In this document: positions 10,038 through 19,443 of the stretch, one piece after another
Layout: every line of letters starts with the position of its first letter
Position numbering within the stretch: position 1 is the first letter of the stretch
Origin: an uncultured Verrucomicrobiota bacterium
Lineage (GTDB): Bacteria > Verrucomicrobiota > Verrucomicrobiia > Chthoniobacterales > JACTMZ01
Assembly: GCA_903953565.1 (NCBI GenBank)
Contig: CAJBKE010000004.1
Location: forward strand, 62,001 to 126,000
Direction: 5' to 3'
DNA length: 64,000 bases
Translations under genes and position numbers: made by a program
The notes under the pieces: model-generated
The model's database searches: none
Seen by the model: only the letters and a program-made list of their open reading frames with translations
What the model was told of the DNA's origin: nothing

Positions 10038-10617
10038 TCCGCGTTGGAAAAAGTGCATCAAGGAGCAGCACGCATTGCCGCTCCAATTCGGCCGGCGACC
10101 CATCGTTCCAGATCACATGATCGGCCAAGGCAACTTTTTGCCCGATCGGCCACTGGCTGGCAAGCATGGCGTCGATCATCTCCCGATCAAGCCCGCGATC
10201 GGCCAGACGTTGCTGTTGAACTTGGGGTGACGCAGCGACAACGATGGTGGTGTCAAAAGCCGTAGCAGCGCCTGTTTCAAAGAGTAGGGGAATATCGGCA
10301 AGCAGGCTGGTGCCATTTGCGCGGCAGTCCTTGGCGAGGCTCTGCCATCTTGACTGGACAACCGGGTGCAGAATGGACTCCAAACGGCGTCTGGCCTCCG
10401 GATTGCGGAAGACGATCTGTCGTAGTGCGGCCCGGTCGATCGGAGCCTCGGGGAGTGAGAACTCCAAGCGGATGGCCGAGATGACCTCATCGTTCGTGGC
10501 GAGTAATTCATGCACGCATGCGTCGGCGTCGAAAGCCGTCAGGGTCGCACGCCCAAGGAGAAGACGGGCGAGGGTTGATTTGCCGGTGGCGATGCCACCC
10601 GTGAGGCCGAGCAACAT
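10030..10617 (-). CDS. coaE: Dephospho-CoA kinase
   Basis: 195-residue P-loop kinase for the last step of coenzyme A synthesis. The N-terminal Walker A is LLGLTGGIATGKST, followed by FDADACVHELL (substrate aspartate), HPVVQSRW, the segment LLADIPLLFETG, and the lid-side helix QQRLADRGLDREMI. Length matches the family (about 200 aa). It sits 54 bases after the secretin genes on the same strand and overlaps rho, so it may be the tail of the pilus-like operon's transcript or the start of a coaE-rho unit. The hairpin at 10641-10656 lies in the gap. Confidence 0.95.
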   Translation of the reverse strand: MLLGLTGGIATGKSTLARLLLGRATLTAFDADACVHELLATNDEVISAIRLEFSLPEAPIDRAALRQIVFRNPEARRRLESILHPVVQSRWQSLAKDCRANGTSLLADIPLLFETGAATAFDTTIVVAASPQVQQQRLADRGLDREMIDAMLASQWPIGQKVALADHVIWNDGSPAELERQCVLLLDALFPTRNE

Positions 10618-10640
10618 GGGTAAAAGTCGGGAGAGGAGAG

Positions 10641-10656
10641 GCGGAAGGTTTTCCGC
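10641..10656. other. Short hairpin between the secretin operon and coaE
   Basis: Perfect 6-base stem GCGGAA / TTCCGC with loop GGTT. It has no adjacent T-run, so it is not a convincing intrinsic terminator. It may mark a weak transcript boundary between the secretin genes and coaE-rho. Confidence 0.3.
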
Positions 10657-10671
10657 TGGTTCGGCGCCGCC

Positions 10672-13302
10672 CTATTTCTGACGGAAGCCCTTGGCGTTGA
10701 TGCTGGGCTTGCGCAGGTCCTCGGGCAGTCCGAGCGGTTCGACGATTTCTTCTTGGTCCGTATCGTCTTCGGGACGCAGGGGTTGTCCTGCCGCATCCAT
10801 CAATCGTGCCGTAACAAAAACAATGAGGTTTTGTTTGATCTTCTGGTCGACCTCGGAACGGAAGAGGGTGCCAGCGTAGGGGATATCGCCAAGAACCGGG
10901 ACCTTGTCGTTCACCTTCTGCACGTCTTCCCTGATCAAACCGCCGAGAGCCACGGTCTGCCCATCCCAGATGCTCACATCCGTGGTGACTTTGCGGACGC
11001 TGAAGATGGGTTGGTTGATGACGTTCTCGGTGAGGACGGTTGGGGTGAAGAACTGATTTGCGCTGAGGATACTCAAAGGGTCGAGAGCGAGACTGGCGGC
11101 GCCCCCGACCAGGTTCCGCTGAGGCGCGAGGATTGGGCTCCCGTAGTTGACGAAGCCATCAAAGTCGACGACCTCGGGGCTCAGTTTGAGATCGATGGTA
11201 TAGCCGTCAGGTCCAACCACGGGTTCGACGACAAGGTTCACGCCGAGTTGGCGGGTGGTAAAATTCTCGGGGAAACTTGGCGTGACCACCGGGTCCTGTT
11301 CTTGAACAACGCCACCGACCGATGTGGATCCGCTACCCGTGTTTTGCGGCACTTGGGGAGGTGCGTAGTTCTCGGGATAGGGAAACTCGCGGCTGATGCT
11401 GATCGTGGCCTTTTCTCCGCTCTTTGTGGTGACCTTCGGGGCCGCCATGAGGTCGACGCCCTTTTTCTGGTTCAAAGCGCGGATGACCATCTGGAACTGC
11501 GGGTTGGTGAACACGCCTGAGATCGAGAAGAAACCGGGAGCTGGACCTGTTCCTCCGGTTACACCTGAATTACGGGCAAGGAGCGCGTTGAGGCTGTTGA
11601 CCGAGACCGCTGCGTCGGGTCCGGTTCCGCTTCCACTGCGGAGACCGCTGGTGATGGAGTCGCCACCAACGACACCACCTGTGCCTGGGTTTACGAAAGG
11701 CCACTGGCCTGCCTGCCCTTGCGGAATAATCGTTCCGCCGCTGCTGGCCAGGCCGGAGTCTCCGATGGAGAAAGGCCCGAGGGCCCAATCGAAGCCGAGT
11801 TCCTTGAGGTTGTTCTGCGAGATCTCGACAAACTTGGCCTCGATCTCGACCTGCGTGGGCTGTGCACCCATGGCTGCGTCGACCAGAGATTCGATCAGAT
11901 CGAGGTTTTCCATCGTGTTGCGCACGACCAAGCGGCTGGTTCCGGCGTTGAAATTCGCGCTCGTGCCCGGGGGGAAATCAATACCCTGCGACTCAAGAAA
12001 TTCCTTGGCGCCCTGCCGCGCACCGAGGCGCGCGCCCCCTGTGCCGACCTGCCGACCTGCCACTGCGTCAGCTTCCGTGTCGCCTCCGGCGACGCCTGTG
12101 ATGAAGCCGGGGGGCACCTTGAATTCGCGTTGCTCGAGCACGTCGGTAGGCTCGGAGAGAGGAACCAAGGACACGGCGAAAGGTTCCACCTTGACCTTCA
12201 AGCCGGCCAGAGTGGCAACGTAACGGAGAGCTTCGTAAAGAGGAACATTACTCAGGTTGAGAGTGATCCGGTTGTCGCCCGAGTAGAGGGGTGCGGCCGG
12301 CGCTTCGCCCTCCACTTCCAGCGCGGCGGAAGGCTGCGGTGCCGAGGCAGGCAACTTGACCACGATGTTGATGCCGCGGCGTTCCGGATCAGTTTCAGAG
12401 GTGTCCAAATCGCGGCTGCGCTGCTGCAGAAAACCGACTGCTTGGCGAACGGTGGCGTCGCGAAAGTCGACGCGCGGAATGATGATGCGGTTGAGGCGTC
12501 CGACCATGAGTTCGGTGCCGCGTCGTTCCTCGTCAAGTGCGGTGGAATCCGTGGTACGCGCCTCCACGAAACGACGCCTCGGACGCTCCCATGCCTTGTC
12601 CACCTGCCAGAGCATACGCGAACGCGTTTCGTTGTAAGCGCTGTCGTAGTAGCGCTGCTTTCCGACTTCGACCTGCTCCATGCCCCGGAAAGCGGCGGCA
12701 TTGTATTTGTCGACACTCAGAACTTGCTCGTAACGCTTTTGGGCGAGGTCGTAACGGCCGGAATCGAAATAGCCATTGGCTTCTTGGAGCAGCTTGTCCA
12801 CTTGCACACGGTCTTCGGCAAACTCCGGGGTAATGGTTTTGTTGAAGTAGTCGGGTTGCTCGAGTCGCGACAAAAAGACGGCAGCCGGCTGGTAGTTTGG
12901 GTTGTATTGCGGTTCAAGAACCTCGCGGGCCACGGCCTCCGCCTTCGCGTATTGTCCTTCGCTCACCAAAAACTCCGCGTAGCGGACGGCAGTGGAGGAG
13001 TAGCGGGAAAGCGCGCGGGCACGCAGAGAGCGCGTGGTCGGGCCGTCAGGCGTGAAGTCCACGGCTTGCTTGTAAGAGAGATAGGCCTGCTCAACGTTTC
13101 CTGCTTTGAGTGCGGCATCACCTCGGCGGAGAGCATCCTCGGCCAAGGCCAGTTCTTGCTGGCGGCGGGCAATTTCCCGGTCCGCATCGTTATCGATAGT
13201 GTAAAGCGGGGATTCTCCGCCGGAACCGGCATGGGCCGGTGAAGTACTCATGGCCGCAACGCCGACCGATACCAATCCAATGGCGAAAAGAAGCTTGCTC
13301 AT
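10672..13302 (-). CDS. Secretin (PilQ/GspD family), paralog B of an Amuc_1098-like pair
   Basis: 876-residue outer-membrane secretin. A signal peptide (about 1-25, ending SPAHA) precedes a TPR-like helical region (about 45-250, with QYNPNYQPAAVFLSRLEQPDYFNKT). An STN/N-domain stretch and the C-terminal secretin domain follow (FVEISQNNLKELGFDW, GFFSISGVFTNPQFQMVIRALNQKKGVDLMAAPKVTTKSG, DGQTVALGGLIREDVQKVNDKVPVLGDIPYAGTLFRS). The TPR plus secretin layout matches Akkermansia Amuc_1098. It overlaps the upstream paralog by ATGA and is the last operon gene before coaE. Compared with its twin it is longer, with a Gly/Ser-rich insert near residues 520-580 and an extra acidic-basic tail. Confidence 0.93.
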   Translation of the reverse strand: MSKLLFAIGLVSVGVAAMSTSPAHAGSGGESPLYTIDNDADREIARRQQELALAEDALRRGDAALKAGNVEQAYLSYKQAVDFTPDGPTTRSLRARALSRYSSTAVRYAEFLVSEGQYAKAEAVAREVLEPQYNPNYQPAAVFLSRLEQPDYFNKTITPEFAEDRVQVDKLLQEANGYFDSGRYDLAQKRYEQVLSVDKYNAAAFRGMEQVEVGKQRYYDSAYNETRSRMLWQVDKAWERPRRRFVEARTTDSTALDEERRGTELMVGRLNRIIIPRVDFRDATVRQAVGFLQQRSRDLDTSETDPERRGINIVVKLPASAPQPSAALEVEGEAPAAPLYSGDNRITLNLSNVPLYEALRYVATLAGLKVKVEPFAVSLVPLSEPTDVLEQREFKVPPGFITGVAGGDTEADAVAGRQVGTGGARLGARQGAKEFLESQGIDFPPGTSANFNAGTSRLVVRNTMENLDLIESLVDAAMGAQPTQVEIEAKFVEISQNNLKELGFDWALGPFSIGDSGLASSGGTIIPQGQAGQWPFVNPGTGGVVGGDSITSGLRSGSGTGPDAAVSVNSLNALLARNSGVTGGTGPAPGFFSISGVFTNPQFQMVIRALNQKKGVDLMAAPKVTTKSGEKATISISREFPYPENYAPPQVPQNTGSGSTSVGGVVQEQDPVVTPSFPENFTTRQLGVNLVVEPVVGPDGYTIDLKLSPEVVDFDGFVNYGSPILAPQRNLVGGAASLALDPLSILSANQFFTPTVLTENVINQPIFSVRKVTTDVSIWDGQTVALGGLIREDVQKVNDKVPVLGDIPYAGTLFRSEVDQKIKQNLIVFVTARLMDAAGQPLRPEDDTDQEEIVEPLGLPEDLRKPSINAKGFRQK

Positions 13303-15755
13303 TTTCCGGGCAGCGGCGGTTCAAGGGCCGCGGAGGCGGTATCAAGGGGCAGGTCGTCGACCAGTTCCACATCTCCCTCATCCATGACTTCCGCGACCAG
13401 CGGTTGGCCGGCGGGATCCATCAGGGTGGCGGTGACAAAGATAACCAGATTGCGTTTGATGTGCTGGTCTGACTGCGAACGGAAAAGCGCGCCGGCCACG
13501 GGCAGGTCGCCGAGCAAAGGTGTCTTATCATTGACCTTTTGCACGTCTTCCCGCATCAGGCCGCCGAGAACGACCGTCTGTCCGTCATAAATGTGCACGG
13601 AGGTGTCCACCTTGCGCTCGCTGAAGACCGGGTAGTTAATGACATTTTCCGTCACCACAATGCCGCGGTTGAGAATGGGCGAACCGTAGTTGATGAAACC
13701 CTCAAACTCCGTAACCTCGGGCACCAAGCGAAGGTCGATCGTGTAGTTGTCCGACCCCACTGTGGGAGACACCTCTAGTCGGACGCCGACGGGCTTCATT
13801 TTGAAGCTTTCCGGGGTGGCCGGGGTGATGGGTTGGGTGCCACTGCCGGTGGTTTGCGGGATTTGCGGTGGCGCGTAAACATCCGGATAGCGGAATTCTC
13901 TAACCACTTCCACCGTGGCGGTGGAACCGCTTTTTGTCGTCACCTTCGGCGCGGAGAGGACGTCGATGCCTTTCTTTTGATTGAGCGCACGAAGGACCAC
14001 CTGGAACTGCGGGTTGGTAAAGACGCCGGCCAAAGCGAGGACGCCGGCAGCGGGCCCGAGCGGGCTGCCGAAGAGAAGCCCGTCGAGGGCGTTGCCGGTG
14101 ACCGCAGTCTGGCCGCTGCGATTGCCGGCTGTGACGGGATTAACGCCGACCGGGACATCGGTGCCGGGATAAACAAAGGGATAGTTCGCTGTGCCTGCCG
14201 GGCCTACCGCGGTTGAGTTGAATTGATTGCCGGAGGTGCCGCCGCTGCCGAAGACGCCCGTCGTGCCAAAACCGAACTGTCCGAGGAGCCAATCAAACCC
14301 GAGTTCTTTCAGGTTGTTCTGGGAAATTTCGACGAACTTGGACTCGATCTCGACTTGGGGCGTGATTTCACCGGAGGAGCTTTCGACCAGCGCGTCCACC
14401 AGATCGAGATTCTCCTGGGTATTGCGGACAATCAGACGGCTGCTGCTCGCGATGAAGTTGGCGCTGGCGCCCGTGGGAAATTGGACTCCCTGTGACTCGA
14501 GATAAATTTTCGCACCGCTCTGGGCAGCAACGCCGGGTGTTTCGCTGCCGCCTCCGGACGGCGTGCTTGTGATGAATCCGGGCGGAACGCGGTATTCCTT
14601 GGTGATGAGTGTGTCCGTCGGTTCGCTCAAGGGAACGATGAGGACAGCGTAAGATTCGACCTTGAATTTGAGGTTGGCCAAGTTGGTGATGTAGGTCAGA
14701 GCTTCGCGCAGCGGCAGGTTGGCGAGATCAAGGGTCACCGTCTGCGAGGCAGCCGCTTGGTCGAGCTTCAAGACAATATTCACGCCACGCTCACCGGTCT
14801 CGACGGCTTCGGTATCAAGGGCCTCGGAGCGTTGGCGGAGGAACTCGATGGCTTCGCGCACTGTGGCGTCGGTGAAATTGATGCGAGGGATAACAATCTC
14901 GTCGAGCTTGCGGCTGATCGACTGCGTGCCTCGCGAGGTGAGGACGGGCTGCTCGATGACGGCGGCTGGCCCGAGGTCGACGCGGCGAACCGGTGTTTCC
15001 CATGCCTTGTCGACTTGCGTGATCATGGCGGCGCGGGTGTCGTTGTAGGCCGCATCGGCCACGCGCATTTTGCCCATGTTGACTTGCTCCATGCCACGGC
15101 GTGCGGCCACGTTATAGCGGTCGAGGCGCAACGCAGCCTCGTATTTGGCCGTGGCCTCGTCGAAGCGTCCGGAATCGTAAAGTCCTTGGCCTTCGTTCAG
15201 CAGGGTCTTCACTTCCTCCACCTTGGCCACGAATCCGGGCGTTACGGTCTTGTTGAAATAGTCCGGAGACTCGAGGCGGGCGAGGAGGCGTTGGGCGGGC
15301 TTGTAGTTCGGATTGTATTGCGGCTGAAGGATGACACTGACGGTTTCTTCGGCATCTTCCCAACGTCCTTCCTCGATGCGGGCCTCGGCCAAGCCCATCA
15401 CGGCTTTGGAAAAACCGTCTATCGCGCTCGCTCTGAGTTCGCGAACATTGGGCGCATCCGGCAGGGCATCGACGGCTGCTTTGTATTGGGTGTAAGCCGT
15501 CTCGTAGTCGCGCTCCATGAGGGCAACTGAGCCGCGTTGCATGGCCTGGGGAGCATAGTCTTCGGCCAACTGCATGCGCTTGGCGATTTCGAGTTCGGCT
15601 TGGGCCTCGACCCCGCCGAAAGAGGCTTGGCCGCTGCCGGGGCCAGCCCATAGCGGGCTAGCCAGGCAGCATAGCAGCGATGCCGCGAGAGCAGAGCAGT
15701 AGGATCTCTGGTCGCGGAGCGTGCTAGGGCTCGGTTGGGGGCTGCGGCGTGGCAT
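13299..15755 (-). CDS. Secretin (PilQ/GspD family), paralog A of an Amuc_1098-like pair
   Basis: 818-residue secretin with the same design as its downstream twin: signal peptide (about 1-37, cleavage near PLWAG), TPR-like repeats (note QYNPNYKPAQRLLARLESPDYFNKT), N-domains, and a secretin core with FVEISQNNLKELGFDW, VFTNPQFQVVLRALNQKKGIDVLSAPKVTTKSG and DGQTVVLGGLMREDVQKVNDK. Many segments are identical or nearly so between the two, indicating tandem duplication. ATG 15755 is inside the end of the upstream gene (32-base overlap) and is the only start that keeps the signal peptide. Secretins form the outer-membrane exit ring of type IV pili and type II secretion; here it would pair with the PilM-N and PilO-like proteins upstream. 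Confidence 0.93.
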   Translation of the reverse strand: MPRRSPQPSPSTLRDQRSYCSALAASLLCCLASPLWAGPGSGQASFGGVEAQAELEIAKRMQLAEDYAPQAMQRGSVALMERDYETAYTQYKAAVDALPDAPNVRELRASAIDGFSKAVMGLAEARIEEGRWEDAEETVSVILQPQYNPNYKPAQRLLARLESPDYFNKTVTPGFVAKVEEVKTLLNEGQGLYDSGRFDEATAKYEAALRLDRYNVAARRGMEQVNMGKMRVADAAYNDTRAAMITQVDKAWETPVRRVDLGPAAVIEQPVLTSRGTQSISRKLDEIVIPRINFTDATVREAIEFLRQRSEALDTEAVETGERGVNIVLKLDQAAASQTVTLDLANLPLREALTYITNLANLKFKVESYAVLIVPLSEPTDTLITKEYRVPPGFITSTPSGGGSETPGVAAQSGAKIYLESQGVQFPTGASANFIASSSRLIVRNTQENLDLVDALVESSSGEITPQVEIESKFVEISQNNLKELGFDWLLGQFGFGTTGVFGSGGTSGNQFNSTAVGPAGTANYPFVYPGTDVPVGVNPVTAGNRSGQTAVTGNALDGLLFGSPLGPAAGVLALAGVFTNPQFQVVLRALNQKKGIDVLSAPKVTTKSGSTATVEVVREFRYPDVYAPPQIPQTTGSGTQPITPATPESFKMKPVGVRLEVSPTVGSDNYTIDLRLVPEVTEFEGFINYGSPILNRGIVVTENVINYPVFSERKVDTSVHIYDGQTVVLGGLMREDVQKVNDKTPLLGDLPVAGALFRSQSDQHIKRNLVIFVTATLMDPAGQPLVAEVMDEGDVELVDDLPLDTASAALEPPLPGK

Positions 15756-16761
15756 TGATCTCGAGGCGCGGAATACTTAACCGTTCGCCAGAGGCGAGAT
15801 CCTGTATGGTGGCAGCTTCTTCAGATACGTCAACCAGCTTGTAACCCTGTCCAGGATCCAGTTCAAACTGCTGACCGGTGCGCAGGGCGACCTCTTTTCC
15901 TCCGCTTCGCGTATCCACCAAGGTGGCCAAGGAATACGGCGAGTCTTTGACCTCGCCCTGGGTTAGCTCGATTTTCAGGTTGTCCGCGGTATTCAACAGC
16001 GTGATGACCGGGACCTCCTCCTCGGAGTTGGTCTTGGGATTCAGGCGGTTGATCATGCGGGCCTCGACGAATTGGAGGGGGGTGGCCGTTTCGGTTTTGC
16101 GGCCATCGGGGCCGGTCTCGGACAGCGTGATCATCTCGCCCTTCTCGTAGAAGCGTGATTCGCCGGTGAGAGCACTTGGATCCTCTGCGCTGACCGTGTT
16201 GATTTGCACGCTTTTCAGATCGCCCTGCGGGAGAGATTCAAACTTGGTCCGGAGCTTGTCGATCTTCGTCGCCGACAAACGAAGTTTGGTCCACACCGGC
16301 GGCTTGGATGCATCGCTGACCGGACTGGCTCCCGCGCGGAATTCCTCGATGTTGGTAAACCCGTCGGTATCGGGATCTTTCCCTGCCAACTCCGGGTCGG
16401 TGTAATCCAAGCCATGCTTGAGGATCCACGCGTTATCGATGCCCGGATAGAGTTGCGCGTCGCTCTCGAAAATATCCACCAACTGTCCGTCGCGCAGGAG
16501 GTAGACACGGCTGACGAAGAGCGACCGGTCATACTCTTCCCACAGGCTCTTTGCAGGCGCGGCGAGTTTGCCTGCTTCATTTTGCAGGCGTCCCAGCACT
16601 TCGTTTGCGGCAAATTCCGCGCCCCGATCCCTGGGGGCAGGAGGTTGGTATTCAGATTGCAACGCGGAGAAGCTGCTCACTGCGTAGAAGGCAGCCGCGA
16701 CCAAAAGCAGCCCCGAGAGCAACAGGAGCAATCGCCCGTAGTTTGCTTTGACGTAATCCAT
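15724..16761 (-). CDS. Amuc_1099-like membrane-anchored protein
   Basis: 345-residue protein with one N-terminal membrane helix (about 9-29) and a large periplasmic region. I recognise no catalytic family. It contains a calcium-site-like stretch DPDTDGFTNIEEF (about 130-142), as found in thrombospondin type 3-like repeats. Two similar periplasmic modules seem to follow (TKLRLSATKIDKLRTKF; FVEARMINRLNPKTNSEEEVPVITLL), ending in a Pro-rich tail. Position and topology match Amuc_1099 of Akkermansia, between the Amuc_1100-like protein and the secretin. A PilP-like role bridging inner membrane and secretin is plausible but inferred from position only. Confidence 0.72.
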   Translation of the reverse strand: MDYVKANYGRLLLLLSGLLLVAAAFYAVSSFSALQSEYQPPAPRDRGAEFAANEVLGRLQNEAGKLAAPAKSLWEEYDRSLFVSRVYLLRDGQLVDIFESDAQLYPGIDNAWILKHGLDYTDPELAGKDPDTDGFTNIEEFRAGASPVSDASKPPVWTKLRLSATKIDKLRTKFESLPQGDLKSVQINTVSAEDPSALTGESRFYEKGEMITLSETGPDGRKTETATPLQFVEARMINRLNPKTNSEEEVPVITLLNTADNLKIELTQGEVKDSPYSLATLVDTRSGGKEVALRTGQQFELDPGQGYKLVDVSEEAATIQDLASGERLSIPRLEINATPQPPTEP

Positions 16762-16773
16762 GGCGCGTTGCTG

Positions 16774-17661
16774 CTATTCTTTGTCTGCGGCCGGGGTGAC
16801 CGAGACCGAGGCCAGACGAAGTTTTACGTTGAGGGTTTCTTTGCCGAACGCCACCGGAATCTGGCCGGATCCTTCGGTCGTGGCTGCCGTTTCCGCGGTC
16901 TCTTGGGTGGCACCTGCGGATTCCTTGGCCGGTGGCGAGGGGCTTGAGTTGGTCACGCTCACCAGACGAACCAAGACAACGGGCTGGGCGGTGATGATGG
17001 CCGAGAGCGCACCGCGAAAGGCCGACTGCTCGGCGACGAATTCCACGTCGAAAGGGGCCAACTCGACAGCCGCGAGTTGCGCTTTGGTTGGTGTATCCTG
17101 CTCCCCGGCGGTTTCGGGTCCTTCGGCGCGCAGTGGCGCGCGCTCGATGCCGACAAGTTGACGAATCCCGGATTTGAGGAGCAACCCGGTTACATTGGCG
17201 ATTGTCTCAAGTTGCTGCCCGAGAACCGGCGCTGCCGCTTCGGGAGGCGGTTGGGCCTTGTAAGCCGAGAAACCAAGATAGAAATCCTCTGGCAGACTAA
17301 CGCCGGCACTGGTGGCCGCCTTCTCCGCAGTCGCCGCCGCAGCGCTCAGCTTGTCTTGGAAATCACGGGGCGCAAGAGTCGGGTCGAGAGGTATGCTTTG
17401 ACGAGCGACCTCGGCAGCGAGGTCACCCAGAATTTTGGCGGCCGATTCGGCCTCTTCCTCGGCTGCTTTGAGATTCGCCTCGTTCGGGAAAGGCTTGGCC
17501 GACTGGAGACTGGCCAGCGAACTGTTGTTCGAGGCAAAGGCATCCGTCTGCTCGATGAAGGCTGTGTGTTGCGTGTAGGCGAAGTAAAGGCCAGCGAGCG
17601 TGAGGATGGCCGTGGAGGCAACCAGGGCGCCGACGAAAGGATTGTCTTTGAACCAGTTCAT
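16774..17661 (-). CDS. Amuc_1100-like (PilO-like) pilus-associated membrane protein
   Basis: 295-residue protein: membrane helix at about 9-29, a coiled coil (about 35-110), then two alpha-beta modules (about 110-185 and 200-285) split by a low-complexity linker rich in Pro, Ala, Thr and Glu. The domain order, length and several local patterns agree with Akkermansia Amuc_1100 as I remember it: FQDKL in the coiled coil, a LGFSAYKAQ-like strand, LGQQLETIANVTGLLLKSGI, and a final KETLNVKLRL strand. This is also the layout of PilO/GspM assembly proteins. ATG 17661 touches the PilM-N stop (TGATG); a GTG one codon upstream is an alternative. Amuc_1100 is known as a TLR2-signalling protein, a property that need not apply here. 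Confidence 0.78.
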   Translation of the reverse strand: MNWFKDNPFVGALVASTAILTLAGLYFAYTQHTAFIEQTDAFASNNSSLASLQSAKPFPNEANLKAAEEEAESAAKILGDLAAEVARQSIPLDPTLAPRDFQDKLSAAAATAEKAATSAGVSLPEDFYLGFSAYKAQPPPEAAAPVLGQQLETIANVTGLLLKSGIRQLVGIERAPLRAEGPETAGEQDTPTKAQLAAVELAPFDVEFVAEQSAFRGALSAIITAQPVVLVRLVSVTNSSPSPPAKESAGATQETAETAATTEGSGQIPVAFGKETLNVKLRLASVSVTPAADKE

Positions 17662-19406
17662 CACAGGGGGATGGGGGTTTTCAGGGGCACGATGAGCCGG
17701 TATTCATAGGCCCACTCGTCGCCGCTCTGCGCGGCGCGGAGATCGACGACGGCCTCTTTGTTCTCATCCGTGATGCTGAAGAGCGGCGACTCGGAGAGCT
17801 TCTTCACGAATTCATCGACCACGGCGGGGCCGGCCTCGTTCTCCAAGTAAAGTCCTTCGACCCTGAGTGCGGTGACCGCTGGTTTTTGTTCTTTGCCGCT
17901 TTCGCCGCTGGCGTTGTCTTGTTCGTTCCCGCCCGGTTTGTCCGTGCCGCCTTCGGCAAAACCCGCAACGTCGGGATGAGGAGAGAGTTTGGTGATCCAG
18001 AGAAATTTTTCGGGCTGGCTTTGGTTGAGCGCGTTGATGATCTCCGCCCAACCTGTGCGGAGGATAGGCAAGGCCACTAGGTCCGCCCCATCCTCCAGCA
18101 ATTGGTCACGCTGCTTGGTGAATCCGGCCATGCGATCAGCAGTCTGCTGCAGGGGGGCAATAGACGATTGGACCTGCTCGTTGAGTCGCGCAAGCGTGCT
18201 TGTCGCGCTCTGGTAGTAGAGGCCCAGCAACGCGACCGAGGCCACCAACCCGGCTGCCGCTGCTACGAGGAAGGGCCGGTGCTTGGTTGCCTCCTCCGAT
18301 CGAAGAAGCGAGGCGGCTTGGAGGCTGACGCCGAGGGGGCACTCGGTGCCGAGTTCGCGCAACGCCACGCCCACGCACTCTCCGAGACGATGGGCCACAC
18401 CGGCCACGGAAGATTGATCGACGCCCGCTCCGACCGAAATGCGGCGAAGTGGATTGAAGAACTCGATGGGCAAGGAAAGTTTCTCGTTGAAGAACTCGAG
18501 GGTGTAAGGCATCGACGCACCGCCGCCGGCGAGAAAGACCCGCATCGGCGCGGCACCTTTCTGGGTCGTCCGGTAGAACGTGACGGAACGCGTAATCTCG
18601 TTGTGGATACGCGTCATGACCGTGCGGGCAATTTTCCCCATTTCGGCGACGTCCTCGTTCTTGGCGCCGGAATAGTTGCCGGGAGGAGGGATCAGGCCCT
18701 CGACGCGCTTGAATTCCTCGACGTCGCCGAAGCTGCGCGGCTCGAACTTTTTGTGCAGGGCGGCCGTGATGGAATTGCCGCCGACGGGCAGGGTGCGGAT
18801 GAAGACGTCCTGTCCTTCGACAAAAATCAGGTTGGTGGCTCGCGCGCCGATGTCGATGAGCAGCGAACAACCTTGGACGTCGGGATAGTTGTAGCGGAAT
18901 GCGTTGTAGAGCGCCGTCGGGGAGGTCTCGACGATCTGGGGCGTCAACTTCGATGCAGCGAGGACCTCGACGGTGGACTCGAGTGCGTCGGTTTTGGTGG
19001 CGACGAGAAGGGCATTGATCTTGTCATCACCCTTGTCCGGCAGCACCTGATAGGTCCACGCCACTTCCTCGATGGGATAGGGGACATTTTGCTGTGCTTC
19101 GAAAAAAAGAACCTGATCGATCTTGTCGGGCTCGACCTTGGGAATCTGGACAAAACGGGTGAAGACGCCCTGCGAGGGGATGGCGCATCCGCAGGCACCA
19201 CCTTTCCAAGCCAACTGCGTTTTCATTTCTCCGAGCACCACCTTGAGTTGTCCGAACCGCGAACCGTCCGCCGCGGGGTCGGGGATCAGGTCCGATTGGG
19301 CAAAGCCCGTGAGCGTGATCCCACCGCCGACCGAAGGCTGGAAGACCGCCATGGTGACGGTCTGCATGCCGAGGTTGATGGCGGCGGCGCGGTCGGGCTT
19401 CTTCAT
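17661..19406 (-). CDS. PilM-PilN fusion protein (Amuc_1101-like)
   Basis: 581-residue protein. Residues 1-365 form an actin-like PilM domain with LIDIGARATN (about 183-192), PVGGNSIT and the FLAGGGASMP nucleotide-site motif (291-300), plus QVLFFEAQQNVPYP, typical of PilM/GspL. A single membrane helix follows at about 379-398. The remainder is a PilN-like region with a coiled coil and the segment ILRTGWAEIINALNQSQPEKFLWITKL. Separate PilM and PilN genes in classical pilus operons are thus one chain here. ATG 19406 was chosen because homology begins there; the frame stays open to 19502. It would form the inner-membrane platform with the Amuc_1100-like protein. Confidence 0.88.
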   Translation of the reverse strand: MKKPDRAAAINLGMQTVTMAVFQPSVGGGITLTGFAQSDLIPDPAADGSRFGQLKVVLGEMKTQLAWKGGACGCAIPSQGVFTRFVQIPKVEPDKIDQVLFFEAQQNVPYPIEEVAWTYQVLPDKGDDKINALLVATKTDALESTVEVLAASKLTPQIVETSPTALYNAFRYNYPDVQGCSLLIDIGARATNLIFVEGQDVFIRTLPVGGNSITAALHKKFEPRSFGDVEEFKRVEGLIPPPGNYSGAKNEDVAEMGKIARTVMTRIHNEITRSVTFYRTTQKGAAPMRVFLAGGGASMPYTLEFFNEKLSLPIEFFNPLRRISVGAGVDQSSVAGVAHRLGECVGVALRELGTECPLGVSLQAASLLRSEEATKHRPFLVAAAAGLVASVALLGLYYQSATSTLARLNEQVQSSIAPLQQTADRMAGFTKQRDQLLEDGADLVALPILRTGWAEIINALNQSQPEKFLWITKLSPHPDVAGFAEGGTDKPGGNEQDNASGESGKEQKPAVTALRVEGLYLENEAGPAVVDEFVKKLSESPLFSITDENKEAVVDLRAAQSGDEWAYEYRLIVPLKTPIPL

Positions 19407-19443
19407 CAAACGAGCGGGGAGGGATTCTCTACACCTCGCGGCA

